Assembly (NCBI RefSeq): GCF_037975245.1
Contig: NC_092565.1
Location: 17,773,999 to 17,837,998 of the forward strand
Direction of reading: 5' to 3'
Origin: Apostichopus japonicus
Lineage: Eukaryota > Echinodermata > Holothuroidea > Aspidochirotida > Stichopodidae
DNA: 64,000 nt
Positions 12,901-24,000 of this stretch are shown piece by piece (within the stretch, counting starts at the first letter, position 1; the number at the start of each line of letters is the position of its first letter). The position numbers and the translations under genes are program-made. The notes beneath the pieces are model-generated. The model saw only the letters and a list, made by a program, of their open reading frames with translations. It had not been told where the DNA came from and searched no databases.

Positions 12901-13363
12901 TTATCGTATGGCTTGATTTCAACATTCCTACCTGTACCTTGAATTCATTAGTAATATGTCTTGTTTTGTGTTCATGATTTCAGTATAACTGTGGGACCTG
13001 AACCTGATATCACTTCTTCTTATGTAGGGCTGTACATGAACGATTGCCCGGGCAAGTAAAAAATTATGTCGGCCAAGTAAACATTATGTCGGGCAAACTC
13101 TGTCTTATCTCAACTTGAATGATTGGGATTAGTTCTACAGTGCTCTAGTAATGTATTACTATTAACGTTAGTACTGTACTATTAACGTTAGGCCTAGGCT
13201 ATAGTACTGGGCCTAAGTTAGTAATCTAGCCAAACCTCACCGATTCATTGAACCTCATAAGCACTTCTCTTTGAGCTTTGACAACATCTTGGAGTTGCTT
13301 ATGGACTAGATAACTCGCGTCTTCAGACTCGTCCATGTCTGTTGCGCATTCTGTCTGCGCCAT
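9706..13363 (-). CDS. SPATA24: SPATA24 homologue, coiled-coil protein (whole gene, 5 coding exons)
   Basis: Coding exons on the minus strand are 13363-13241, 12724-12647, 11459-11329, 10490-10420 and 9902-9706. All junctions have GT donors and AG acceptors, phases match (0,0,2,1), and the total is 600 nt, 199 aa, close to human SPATA24 (about 205 aa). The protein is almost wholly predicted coiled coil, rich in E, K, Q and R, with a basic tail. From about residue 90 to the end it lines up without gaps with my memory of human SPATA24: a conserved GEV-x-L motif, then KQKQ, then an RIQQEAY-like stretch near the end. Known for the family: a testis-enriched DNA-binding coiled-coil factor reported to work with TBP/TBPL1 and geminin. 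Function here is inferred. The start is the first ATG of exon 1, just downstream of GC-richer sequence. No membrane or signal segment is seen. It is divergent from PAIP2, its neighbour. Confidence 0.88.
10420..10490 (-). CDS. SPATA24: SPATA24 coding exon 4
   Basis: 71 nt, completing C111 and coding residues 112-134 plus one base. The acceptor is CAATACAACAG and the donor GTAAGTG. It encodes the charged segment LERMKAEAQSES through ESQFS. Confidence 0.85.
10931..11328. repeat. 48-bp minisatellite, about 8 copies, in SPATA24 intron 3
   Basis: The TCCCAGG core recurs at 10963, 11011, 11058, 11106, 11154, 11201, 11249 and 11297. Spacing is 48,47,48,48,47,48,48, showing a 3-unit (143 bp) higher-order period. 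The right edge is the exon 3 splice donor. Confidence 0.93.
11329..11459 (-). CDS. SPATA24: SPATA24 coding exon 3
   Basis: 131 nt, residues 68-110 plus two bases of codon 111. It carries the strongest coiled coil and the conserved GEVDILKAQMERER block. The acceptor is CTTTCAG and the donor GTAAGTC. The donor-side intron is immediately a 48-bp minisatellite, so the 5' splice site sits on the array edge. Confidence 0.87.
12647..12724 (-). CDS. SPATA24: SPATA24 coding exon 2
   Basis: 78 nt, residues 42-67, with a CTCTCCATCAG acceptor and a consensus GTAAGT donor, phase 0 at both ends. It encodes a polar, S/Q/E-rich segment ending in YDLLFEELE. Confidence 0.83.
13241..13363 (-). CDS. SPATA24: SPATA24 coding exon 1
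   Basis: 123 nt coding for residues 1-41, beginning MAQTECATDM and ending in NES at a GTGAGG donor, phase 0. The acidic start leads into a heptad-like KQLQDVVKAQREVL stretch that corresponds to the QLRDVIESQEEL region of the human protein. No in-frame upstream ATG was preferred because the sequence immediately 5' looks like leader. Confidence 0.83.
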
Positions 13364-15520
13364 TACCTTCGCGGATAGACTTTGCTACAGTATATAATGT
13401 AGGCAACGAACAAGTCAATACACTACTGTTACTCCTTCGAATCAAATATCAAGTTTAGCATACTAAAGGGTGGCATACCCCAATATCAATCCTCCCGGAT
13501 GTTCTCCTCAAGAAAAGTGCCAAAGAGGCAGTAGGAGAACATCTTTTTTGATAAGTTATCAATTAGGACCTGTGTTTTTTGGCTTGCATGTTTAAGAGCA
13601 TGAATGGGCTTACGTGTGGTGCAAAAATTGAATCAATTGAGGCAATTTTAGACCCCTTTAGGCCTCCGAGGAGCAGAGTATGAAAATTGTTTACTATTGT
13701 GAAGAGGTTTGTTTACAAGTGACGAAAACTTCAGGCTCTGATCGTAGCAAAAGATCTTCACTGTCATGATATGGAAACTTGATGGTACCATGAAAGGCCA
13801 ATTTGTCAGCTATCCATCCAGTGATGGGTAGCATTTAGCTAGTGAGAACTACTATCTAGACTTTTGTGAATTAATGTGTAAGTCAATATGGCTTTTAATA
13901 CGCGTATGCTACCATATAATATATATGCACAGTAGCTTGCCTTCATCAAAAAATGAAATTGCGCCACCACCTTAACTGAATTACGACAGTCCAGCGGTAA
14001 TTATATAATTGTTATAGGAAAAACATAGTTGGTAAAACTGTTCTGATGACTTCTAGTGAGTCAAGTTAAACAAATATTGGAAACGCGTATTTGAAGCACT
14101 TTTATGAAGGAACGACCGTTAAATTCTTTGTTAGCTTTGTCCATCACAGTGGCTTAATCAATTATGAATAAGTGAAGGCGTAGAAACCAGAATGATGTGC
14201 ATGTGCAGGGGTGGGTGTCTTCCCGATAAGAATGATTTAGTATAGATTCCCACGCACGTACTAGCTCAAATGGAACATTGCACATTTCCACTGTTTTATC
14301 TCCAAATTGATTCGTTTTCTTTGCTTTTCAACTGTATTATGGACTTCTCTCCTTATACTTAGAGTTCCAAAAAAAATTTAAAAAATTTACTAGTAATTTA
14401 ATATTTGTTTGTATCCGACCAGCAGCTGTTGCACCTGTCGGGCGGATACTTACAATCAATTTTGCATAATTCGCGTGCCATGTCTTATTGTATGTTTATA
14501 AACAACATCAACATATTTATATCATTATTGCATGCATTGTTGTAGACCAAGTTAGCTAGTAGCAGTCGCAGAGTGTACGTAGAAAGCGGGTCAAACCTAG
14601 TACTTGTTTGCCAAAACCATACTTGGCAAGCACTTTCAGTCTAACATTATTTTTTTTATACCATAGTCCATACTTTGGCCCAATCTGGTGTTGTTTACTT
14701 CAGGTTAAATATCACGCTCGTGTACATCCTGGTGCTCCACCAATTGCTCAACCAATACTATAGTTAAGAAGTCGTCGAACGAAAATATTGGTTCGTCTTA
14801 TTTATTCCCGCGGTAGTAGTCTAGGCCTAGCTTAGTTAGCCTAGTAGTAGTAGTTCGCAGTAGTAGTATTAGCTTTCCCAGGGAATAATTAGACCTATCG
14901 TTAGACATAACATTAGTTTGGGCTTGACCTGTGTCCTACTGTAGGGTATCATGAAAGTAATATGACAGAGGTTGTTCAACAAAACAGGCAGAATGCAATG
15001 CAACTAGGCCTACAACTTTTTCTCTGAGTCTGTAGGACTTTCCTTTCTTGAGCCCATCAAGGTAGGCCTACACTATACTAGCTAGCTCCATTGTCAAGTT
15101 TCACTTCGCATTGATATTGCAGTCAGCGAAGCAAACAGGCCACATTTGAATGAGGCTAATCAGGCTAATTGTGTAATAGTTCTTAAAACCTTTCACCTTG
15201 ACATTGTAGCCATCAGCACAAACAGAGCCACAAAGAAACTCCAAACACCTTTCTATACAACATAATACTAGGCTTAATGATACTTGGAACATTTCACTTG
15301 TTCAATGTAGCCAACAGAGCCACTAAGGAGACTCCTGTTGGACTTGAAAAGGTTTCTGTACAAAATGTCAATGGCCTATAAGCCCTGTACTAAAACATGT
15401 TTTTCTCTAAAGCAAAGTCATGTGTGATTAGAAAACAGGGAAGTTGTTAATTGTTTTCATTGGCTGAGAAGCCACCATTTGAAGAGGGGTTGTTTGAGAG
15501 TAGAATTTGAAAAGGTTGAA
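13364..15520. other. Intergenic between SPATA24 and PAIP2; probable SPATA24 promoter side
   Basis: Holds the upstream flank of SPATA24. No TATA box is obvious. It includes a TAG/AGT-rich simple stretch near 14840-14870. A noncoding first exon of PAIP2 may lie here or further right, but I cannot place it. Confidence 0.45.
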
Positions 15521-15529
15521 CTAAATTAG

Positions 15530-16334
15530 GAGTACCTGCAGAATACCCCGCATTTTTTGGGATATCCTTTTTGGTGAAAACAGGATACACGGTACGCAGT
15601 CGTAAGTTATATAGAGGGCGTGAGAGTTATTTTGTACTTAAACATTTTTTGGAAATGTTCCAGTACAGTCCATAGCGCTGGACTTAATCAATTCTCTTTA
15701 CGTTATAATTGTAAGGAATTTAAGTCCTTTGCTTTAATTGAGGGCGTTTTAGAAATATCGGATTTGAAATGATTCCTGATGTAGTTTATTTTAATATGTC
15801 TTTGATTTGGCTACGTGGTACTTGGACAGAGTATTTTCTGCTTTTTGGATAGCTACGTGGTACGTTGTGACTGTTATTATGACATGTTTTATAAATGGCT
15901 ACGTGGTACGTGGTTGAAATGTAAATTTTTTATTGATGGCTACGCGGTACGTAGTGAAATCAGGGTTAATGTAAATCATGTGGTACGCGGTACGTCGTGA
16001 CTGTTTTAATTGTACACAATGGAAGTATAATATGTTTAATAAATGGCTACGTGGTACGTGGTTGATCTAAAAAAATAATTGATGGCTACGCGGTACGTAT
16101 ATAGTAAAGTTACGATCCCTGTGATTTGAGCAAAAAACATTATTTTTCGAAGTATAAAGAACGAAACATCAACTATTGGGTTTACGTTTTAAGGAAAGGT
16201 TTTAATTTAAGTTTATAAATTTTCTATGAAGGTCTGCATACCGCGTAGGGTATCTATAAATATTTTTCCACTGCGTACCTCGTAGCCTATCTATAAAAAT
16301 ATTTTAAAGTAGCGGGGTATTCTGCAGTTTAGCC
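15530..16334. mobile_element. Inverted-repeat DNA transposon, 805 bp, non-autonomous, likely 9-bp TSD
   Basis: A perfect 16-bp inverted repeat CTGCAGAATACCCCGC lies at 15536-15551 and, inverted, at 16312-16327. CTAAATTAG flanks both sides (15521-15529 and 16335-16343). Inside are about nine copies of a GGCTACGTGGTACG-like motif, the last two in opposite orientation. A 9-bp TSD suggests a Mutator- or Merlin-like origin, not settled. Confidence 0.82.
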
Positions 16335-16544
16335 CTAAATTAGTTAGTCCTAGGCATGCACATAATGCAGAGAGATTTGAAGATCAGTATGTAGTACTAG
16401 GCCTATAGACATATTGTAACAAATAAATAAAGAGTCCAGTTACAGGGGATTATATTTGTCACTACATCGAAGTGTATTTATTGCCAAACTTCTACAGAGT
16501 CTTACCAAGATAACAAAAAACATCTCGTCTTTACAAACTCTTAA

Positions 16545-16897
16545 AGGCATTGAAGACTCGCCCCAAACCGTGTGCGGCCATCTGAAAAAGTTAACTTTCT
16601 GTTGCTTGCAAACTTGTGATGTTTTGTTCGTGTTGCTACAAAATGCAGACAGTAATGAAACGTGATACCTTGTTATCTTTAGCTGGACCTGAGATGTCCA
16701 TCCCTGTATCGTTTGTATACTGTGCTGTGGGTATTGACCGCAGCTGTCTGTACTGACTGTACACTAGTGTCTAATTACCGACGGTAGCAAGCTGTGTGTG
16801 TGTGTATTTTCTGGGATGTCTAACACTGTTACACCTCATTCGAAACTAGGTCAGATTACTGGCATTAGATTTCTTTTTGCGCGAGTCTTCACATCCT
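16545..16897. mobile_element. TTAA-flanked MITE, copy 1 (353 bp)
   Basis: Bounded by TTAA at 16541 and 16898. Inverted ends are AGGCATTGAAGACT and AGGATGTGAAGACT (reverse complement of the right end). It is similar along its length to the copy at 20609. TTAA target sites and AGG ends fit the Kolobok or piggyBac superfamilies. Confidence 0.83.
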
Positions 16898-16901
16898 TTA
16901 A

Positions 16902-17951
16902 CCTAAGCAGCTATGTTCATTTGATCATTACAGTTTACTGTATAACTACTTAACAATTATGTCACCATCTTTCCATACATCAATGTATTTATTAGAATAA
17001 ACAATAGTCAAATGACAAGCTCAAACTCTTATATTTATGGATGCTTACCACTTCATAGCCTACTCGGCGACCATATTTATCAAACCCTGCACTTTACAAT
17101 GTCAGAAACCTTAAACCTGTCTGTGCATCTCATATATACACATCAATGTATATAAATATAAAAGCAACCTCAAGTACTGTATGATGTCACGTGTGATGTC
17201 ATAGTGTTGTCATTACTTAGTACCTTAACCTCTGTATTGAGGAGAAAGGTAAATATGTGGGCAGAGTAACTTCCTGTCACATCCTCTATGACCCATTGTC
17301 AAAATTTTCACAAAATGAAATCCAATCATGGAGTCCATACTATCCTGAACATGTTTAAATACCAACTATATGCTACATGTACGTATGTAAAAAACAAACT
17401 TTGAATAAATTATCAAATTATTTACTTTTACTTCATAGCCATTGCTTCTTCTTGGCTTAAGAAGCAAGGTAGAAACCTAAGTCTTGTACATTCCTGTGGG
17501 ACTGTAGTAATAATTGATTCGCATTGAAAAAAAATCAACTCAAGAAACTGCTTTATGTTTGATGGACAGTACTTCATCAAATCAAATTATGGTGTCTATG
17601 TCTACACCCTAATTTTATAAATCTATGCAAAATGGCATTCTGCTTATCAGCCTATGATTAGAGTGCTTTTTGTAAACAATATCTGTAGTTGAAACATTTT
17701 CCCCCTCATCCATGGTAAAAGAAAAGAAAAAGGGAATGTCTTAATTGCATCTTCCAAGGTGTGGAAAGGAGCAGGGAGCTGCTATTTACCCTGACAGGAG
17801 GTACAATATAGTTGGCTTGTATCATTGTATTCAGGTTCATACAATATTGATAGTTGTTTGTGGTAAATATCAACTCTGGAAACGTTTCCAAATTTTGTTC
17901 TTCCAGGCTTTAATTTTTTTTCCCTCTCGGCATCAACCTTATTCATCTTCA
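16902..17951. other. PAIP2 upstream flank
   Basis: Non-coding. A polypyrimidine tract and AG at 17898-17906 look like the acceptor of the exon that carries the PAIP2 start codon, implying at least one upstream 5' UTR exon not identified. Confidence 0.45.
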
Positions 17952-18032
17952 ATGTTGACTGTAATGGACGGGAATCTGGATCCTTTTGCAGAGTTCATGT
18001 GGATGGAAGAGCAAGACGCATTTGATCTAAAG
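17952..18032 (+). CDS. PAIP2: PAIP2 coding exon 1 (start of PAM1)
   Basis: 81 nt, residues 1-27, ending DAFDLK at a GTACAA donor, phase 0. It contains the family signature PFAE-[YF]-MWME. The reading frame stays open 5' of the ATG to beyond the probable acceptor at 17906, so those codons are probably leader, not protein. Confidence 0.88.
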
Positions 18033-21000
18033 GTACAACGGAACAAAATCACTGTTTTTATGATGAAGCCTAGAAATACATTTAACACTTACTGTAGATA
18101 TAGAATATAGCCGTAAAGTGTGAAATTTTAAGTGTAATTGTATAATTATATTGCAGTGGACAATCTCCATCGAAGTGTAACAACAGTTTGGGATGACTAC
18201 TGTACTGTCCATTCTCCATGTGCCCCTGTAATGAGATAGTAGCATTGTGCTGTAGTGCAAATTACACACAATCGGTAGTGTTGCAACATGAATCCCGGTA
18301 TCATATCTACTACCAGGATTTTCCTCAACATTTCATCTAGGGTTCAAAGCACTTAACTATGAGACTGTCTTTCATTTAATGGAGTAGCCTAGGCCACAGC
18401 ACTGTTACAAACGCAGGATTCTGCGTCCGGGACGCAATGTTTTGGCCTGGGACGCAAAATCTTCTAATTGCTTGCGTCCCGCTATTCACATAGGCCTACT
18501 GTAATTTTCGTAGAGATGATTGTTTGCAATGAGCCTAGCACAGGATAAATGTTGGATCAGGTTTTGAGGATTTGCGCATATGTACAGTAGTTGAAAATTA
18601 AGTTCGAACAGGCCTATGTATACAGTAACTGTACAGTGAACTGTGTGGATTTTAGCGAGAGATATGCACACTTTAGTTATGTACAGGGATTTTTGAAGAG
18701 TTGGTTGTTGGAATTGCTGCAAGGTCAAAGCACGGAGCTACTACTAAGTACAGGCACTAAGTACGATCGCGTCCTTGCAACTACACTAGTGAAAGTAGAT
18801 CATACAGTAAACGCAATTGGTGTTTGATCGGGACTCAACCTTTTTTTTTAACGGGACGCAAACTTTTTTCCATCACAGCATCAAATTTCAAGTACCATAC
18901 TGCACTGTGTGTACCCGTACCATACCCTAGGCTATAATAATACACAGTCCCGTGCAAAGATTGATTTAGCTGGATATACATGTACTCCCTGCAGTTTTGA
19001 CTCAAAATTTATTAAATCTTTATAATTATTAAAAAAGAGGTGAAATACATGTGGTAAAATTTTATACATGGGGAACCTTCACAATCATCGTATGAAGGAA
19101 GAATAAGTAACAAAAATTTCAGAATAACTTTTAGGTCCTGCAACATGCTAAGCACAAGTAAGGTTAGATATTTGGTGTAGCCTAGGTCCAAATATCTATG
19201 TGAAAAGTTGATTCGTTAAATTATACAGTAGGTCTAGGTACAGTAGTTATGTTATTCAAACTAAGAACACAGACACCAAAAATAACGAGTTTTCTTTTCT
19301 TTATTTCAAATAGTAACACATAGTTATTTTTATTATGTCCAGGATTCCAGGGAATGATACCCAAAAGAATGTAATCACCGGTTCTTTTCCCACTTCCAGT
19401 AGTATTTACACATTGCACTATGATCGGGACTAGTCAATACCGGGAATCGGGATACCGGGATTCACTTGACTATAAAAAATGAAATTTGAAGATAATTCTT
19501 CAATCTTTACACTGGACACAAAATAAAAAATGAAAAGCTGAGCTGATTCTGTATTTAAGAAACCTACAGTAACACATAAACAGCTGTTTATTGGAGAGGG
19601 ATGAAATTGACTTGGTTTATGAAAACTTGCGTCGTACGTTTCGAGTCCACTTTTGGGAAAAATAAGGACGATAGACTACGGTAGCTGTCAAAATTTCAAG
19701 ATGGTTTTGTACAGTGATTTGTTTGTAATGCTATGTATGGTAAAAAGGTATGTTAAGTCAGGTAATGAAGTTCCATCCCAGTTTAGGTCCCCAGACATTG
19801 CCTAGGTATAGCACCTGACAACTTTTTGTTAACAGCTTCGATTGGATAGATTGGCAGTTGGCAGAGAATAATGAAATTTCTCACCTAAGGCCCCAAGGAT
19901 TTCCAATTTTGAATATATATCCACAATAAGTACCTACAGTACGTCAACCTAAGCCATGCATTCTGAGTACATTCATTCATACTTGTATACTATAGATGAA
20001 CATACTGTAGCATATAGGTCTATATATACTGTATACAGTATGTATTAAGGTTTGTTTCCAAAGCCTTGAGTATTAGCTACCAGTATGTATATTATACTTT
20101 ATAGTACAGTACATGTGTAAAGCCGTATAAGGCTTCTTAACCTTGATTGCTATAGAAGACCTTTATTATAAACATTTAAATTTTAAACATTTTGTGAAAT
20201 TTAAAGATTTTGTATTTTGGGAAAAACCACACGTATTTATGCACATATTTCACCTTTTAAATTCAAAGTTGGTCTCATTTGAGCTTAGAACTGTCCCTGT
20301 AATTATTGAAACTACAGTATAAAATGTTTCCCGAAAGGTAATCAGGGCAGAATCGAATAACTTAGCATGCATAGACTCCTGATGTGTGACCCGGTTAATT
20401 GACTCTGGCTTTGGCTTTTAGTGCAACGTTTCTGTATGCTGCCATGTTGGACGAATCTGACCGTAATAGTAATTACTGACTTTGCGATCCACGATGAAGT
20501 AATTTTGCCAAACCTGTAGTCCTTGGTCCCTTTCACAATTTTGCAAGATCCGTAAGAGTGACTCCATAGTTACCAAAAAGGGAACGTTTCAATTGATTCC
20601 ATTTTTAAAGGCATTGAAGACTGGCCCCAAACCGCGTGCCAAGCTCTGAAAAAGTTAACTTTCCGTTGCTTGCAAGTGAAGTTTTCTTCTTGTCGCTACA
20701 AAATGCAGACAGAATAGTGAAACGTGATACCTTGTTATCTTTCATCTAGACCTGAGATGTCCATCGCTGAGCTATGCACAATGTGTTGTGGGTATTGACA
20801 GTAGCTGTTTGTATTGACTGTACACTAGTGTCTAATTACCGATGGTAGCAAGCTGTGTGTGTATTTTCTGGGATCGATGGTGGTGTCTAACACTTCTGTT
20901 ACACCTCATTCGAAGCTAGGTCAGATTACCGACATGAGACGTTTCTTTGTGCGCGAGTCTTCACACCCTTTAAATAGCCAATATGGTACAGTCTGGACTT

Positions 21001-24000
21001 ATTTGTAAGGCTATTGTCTAATCTTTTGGTTGGAAAATCCCATATGTCTTTGATCCTAGAAAAGACTGGGGTTTACCTTTCGGTTTGTTCTGCTTCCTTG
21101 CATTATCAAAAAGAAAGCTAACAAACAAAAAAATGTACATCAAAAGAAAGCTAATGTGTGCATAGTTTGCACCTCTGCTGTACAGTGTACAAGATATGTG
21201 TTGTAAAATGTCCTGTAAGGCTTACAGCATACGTTCTAAATGCTACATGTTATGTTCACTTCTCTTCCTTTCATTCGTACACTGTCTACATGTACATTAC
21301 TGTAGAATATGTTCTCTGAAATGAGGTCTTAAATAGCTCATATTAAATAAATGTGTGTACTTCTGTATAGAACTGCATCTTTTTAGTTCTCTCCCTAAAC
21401 AAATTTTGTTAAGTACTTAAAATACCCTGGGAACTATAGGCCTGCCTACCTGTCTGTGTGTAATATAATGAATCGCTTGGTCAAATGATGAAAAGTTAAA
21501 ACCCAATTGTGATGTAAGTTGCAGCTACGCAATTTTACGTATTTGAAAGAGCATAGATATTCAAATTTCCTGTACCAAATGAGCTATCAGACCCATAGTT
21601 GGTGGAAATCCTTACTTATAACCATTTCTTAGTGGGTTGGGTATGTTAGGGGGGGGGGAGGGGTGTGTGATCAGTTTGAAGAGCACTGCTCTTGTCATCC
21701 TGAGGTCATTGGTTTGAATACAATCCAAGCCAAGAATTCTTTTCACGTTCTAAGTTTGTTTTGAACTCTTCAGTCACGTTATTGTTTCGATATTTAATTA
21801 CAGCTGCAAGATGTTTTTATATGTCATAACAATTTTTTTTTGCATGATAAACATTGCCTTAAATACTTAAAGAAAACAATTCTGTCAGACTTTCATGACA
21901 TTCCCTCTCGGATAACTTTGGTGGACCACAGTCAGACTATAATCACCAAGGAGGTTCTCCATGTTAAGTGAACTTGAAAATTAGAAATTTATACTAATTT
22001 TATAACCACCTAGTTTTAAGGAAATGTTGACTAATTATGAAAGAATAAGTCTATTAATCCCTAATAATGTACTTTACATGTGCAGGATATACAGGGACTT
22101 GCATCGGCTTTGTTTTTTAAGAGTTCTCTTCCGTTTGGGTTAAATAGGTCTACTTCATTCTTCATTCGCAATTTGTATGTTTACAATGAAAGATCTATTA
22201 CGGACAACCTACATTACTGTTTTAAAAAAGGAACAACCATTCTACTTCTACTGACTAAGAAGATGAGTTGTGGGGTAAACATTGCTTAAAAATATTCTTT
22301 AATTTTCATGTCAAGGTGATTGAAGAACTTATAGAAGAAGAACAAATCCAAGAGGATTTTGATGATATGATGGCAGAAGAAGAAGAACATTACAACAATT
22401 CCATCCAGATACTTCCTTACGAAGAGGAGATTGATACAGAGCTGCCAGACGAAGAACCGTCGAGGTCACAGACAGACGATTACGACTCGGTCCAGACGCA
22501 GCAGGACGAAACTTCCACGGTGATTCCAGAGACGACAAACAACGTCCCATGGAGCAATGAAACAAACGAAATATCAACAGTAAGTTTTGATGACGCTTGC
22601 AAATGTTCTTGGCAATTGAGAATTGATTGTTCAGAGTTATCATTTTTAATGCTTAACACCTTTTTTTCTTCCAGCACAGCTGTTTAAGGTATATATTACA
22701 GAGCTTTATATAAGGCAGTCATACATGTTTATCAACATTGCTTACGAACTTTATTCTCTGGTTTTTAACTAGAAAAGGTAGAAATGGAATGAAATGGATA
22801 CACTTTGGTTTTGTCTTTTTTTGTACAAGAGGGCATTGGACACAGTGTAGTATTAGAGTGTATGTTGTTTACATTCAGTATGTGTTTGGTCTGAATAACA
22901 ATAGCCTTTCTTATCTTACCAATCATTTGTTGTCGCAATAGGTGAAATAAAAGGAGAAACAGAAAAAGACAAATTTAAAAAAATATAATCTGATATAAGG
23001 CATATGTTGGTCAACATTGCTTACTGACTCTGGTTTTAAACTAGGAAAGGTAGAAATGGAATGAAGTGGACACTTTCTTTTGCTATAAGAGGGTAGTGTA
23101 GAGGACACAGTTTAATATAAGACCTGTCTGTTGTTTGTCTTTGGCCTGAATGACAATGGCCTTTCTTATCTTACCAATCATTTGTTGTCACAATAGGTGA
23201 AATAAAAGGACAAACAGAAATAGACAAATTTCCTGGAAATAAAATCTGATGGGTCTGTCTGTAGTATAATATTGACAATACTCAGGGGCGTAGCGAGCGG
23301 GGGGGGGTGTGGGGGGGTGTCACACCCCCCCAATAATTTGGTCTCTGTCGGCAAATTTTGGGTCTGTCGGCAAAAGGAGAAAAGGTGAAGAGAGCGGAAG
23401 GGGAAGAAAGAAGGAAAGCTGAATAGAGAAAAGGAGAACGGGAGCTTCTTCCGTGCCAAATTTGACTTAAAATATGCACCAGATTCCATCTAAGGACGTT
23501 TCAAAACTAAAAATTTTCCAAAGGGGAGGGGTAGACCCCCTACTCTTAGACCCCTCCCCCATTTCAGTCACCACTTCCAGATCCGTCGGCAAATCAAATT
23601 TGACTTAAAATATGCACCAGATTGCATCTAAGGATGTTTCAAAACTAAAAATTTTCCAAAGGGGAGGGGGAAACCCCCTCCCCTTAGACCCCTCCCCCAT
23701 TTCAGTCACCACTTCCAGATCCGTCGGCAAATCAAATTTGACTTAAAATATGCACCAGATTGCATCTAAGGACGTTTCAAAACTAAAAAATTGCCAAAGA
23801 GGAGGGGGAAACCCCCTCCCCTTAGACCCCTCCCCCATTTCAGTCACCACTTCCAGATCCGTCGGCAAATCAAATTTGACTTAAAATATGCACCAGATTG
23901 CATCTAAGGACGTTTCAAAACTAAAACATTTTCCAAAGGGGAGGGGGAAACCCCCTACCCTTAGACCCCTCCCCCATTTCAGTCACCACTTCCAGATCCG

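Larger units (their letters stand above)
18033..22315 (+). other. PAIP2 intron 1
   Basis: About 4.3 kb with a TTAA MITE, a 13-bp inverted pair (18290-18302 and 19451-19463) and a tRNA-like remnant. It is notably rich in TACTGTA/TACAGTA words. No extra exon was recognised. Confidence 0.75.

Noticed and set aside
13052-13095. Short repeat of GGCAAGTAAA-ATTATGTC units
   Set aside because: Only two to three imperfect copies of about 20 bp; too short to call a repeat family.
22329-22677. Minus-strand frames opposite PAIP2 exon 2
   Set aside because: Antisense shadows of the PAIP2 coding exon; no splice sites fit.
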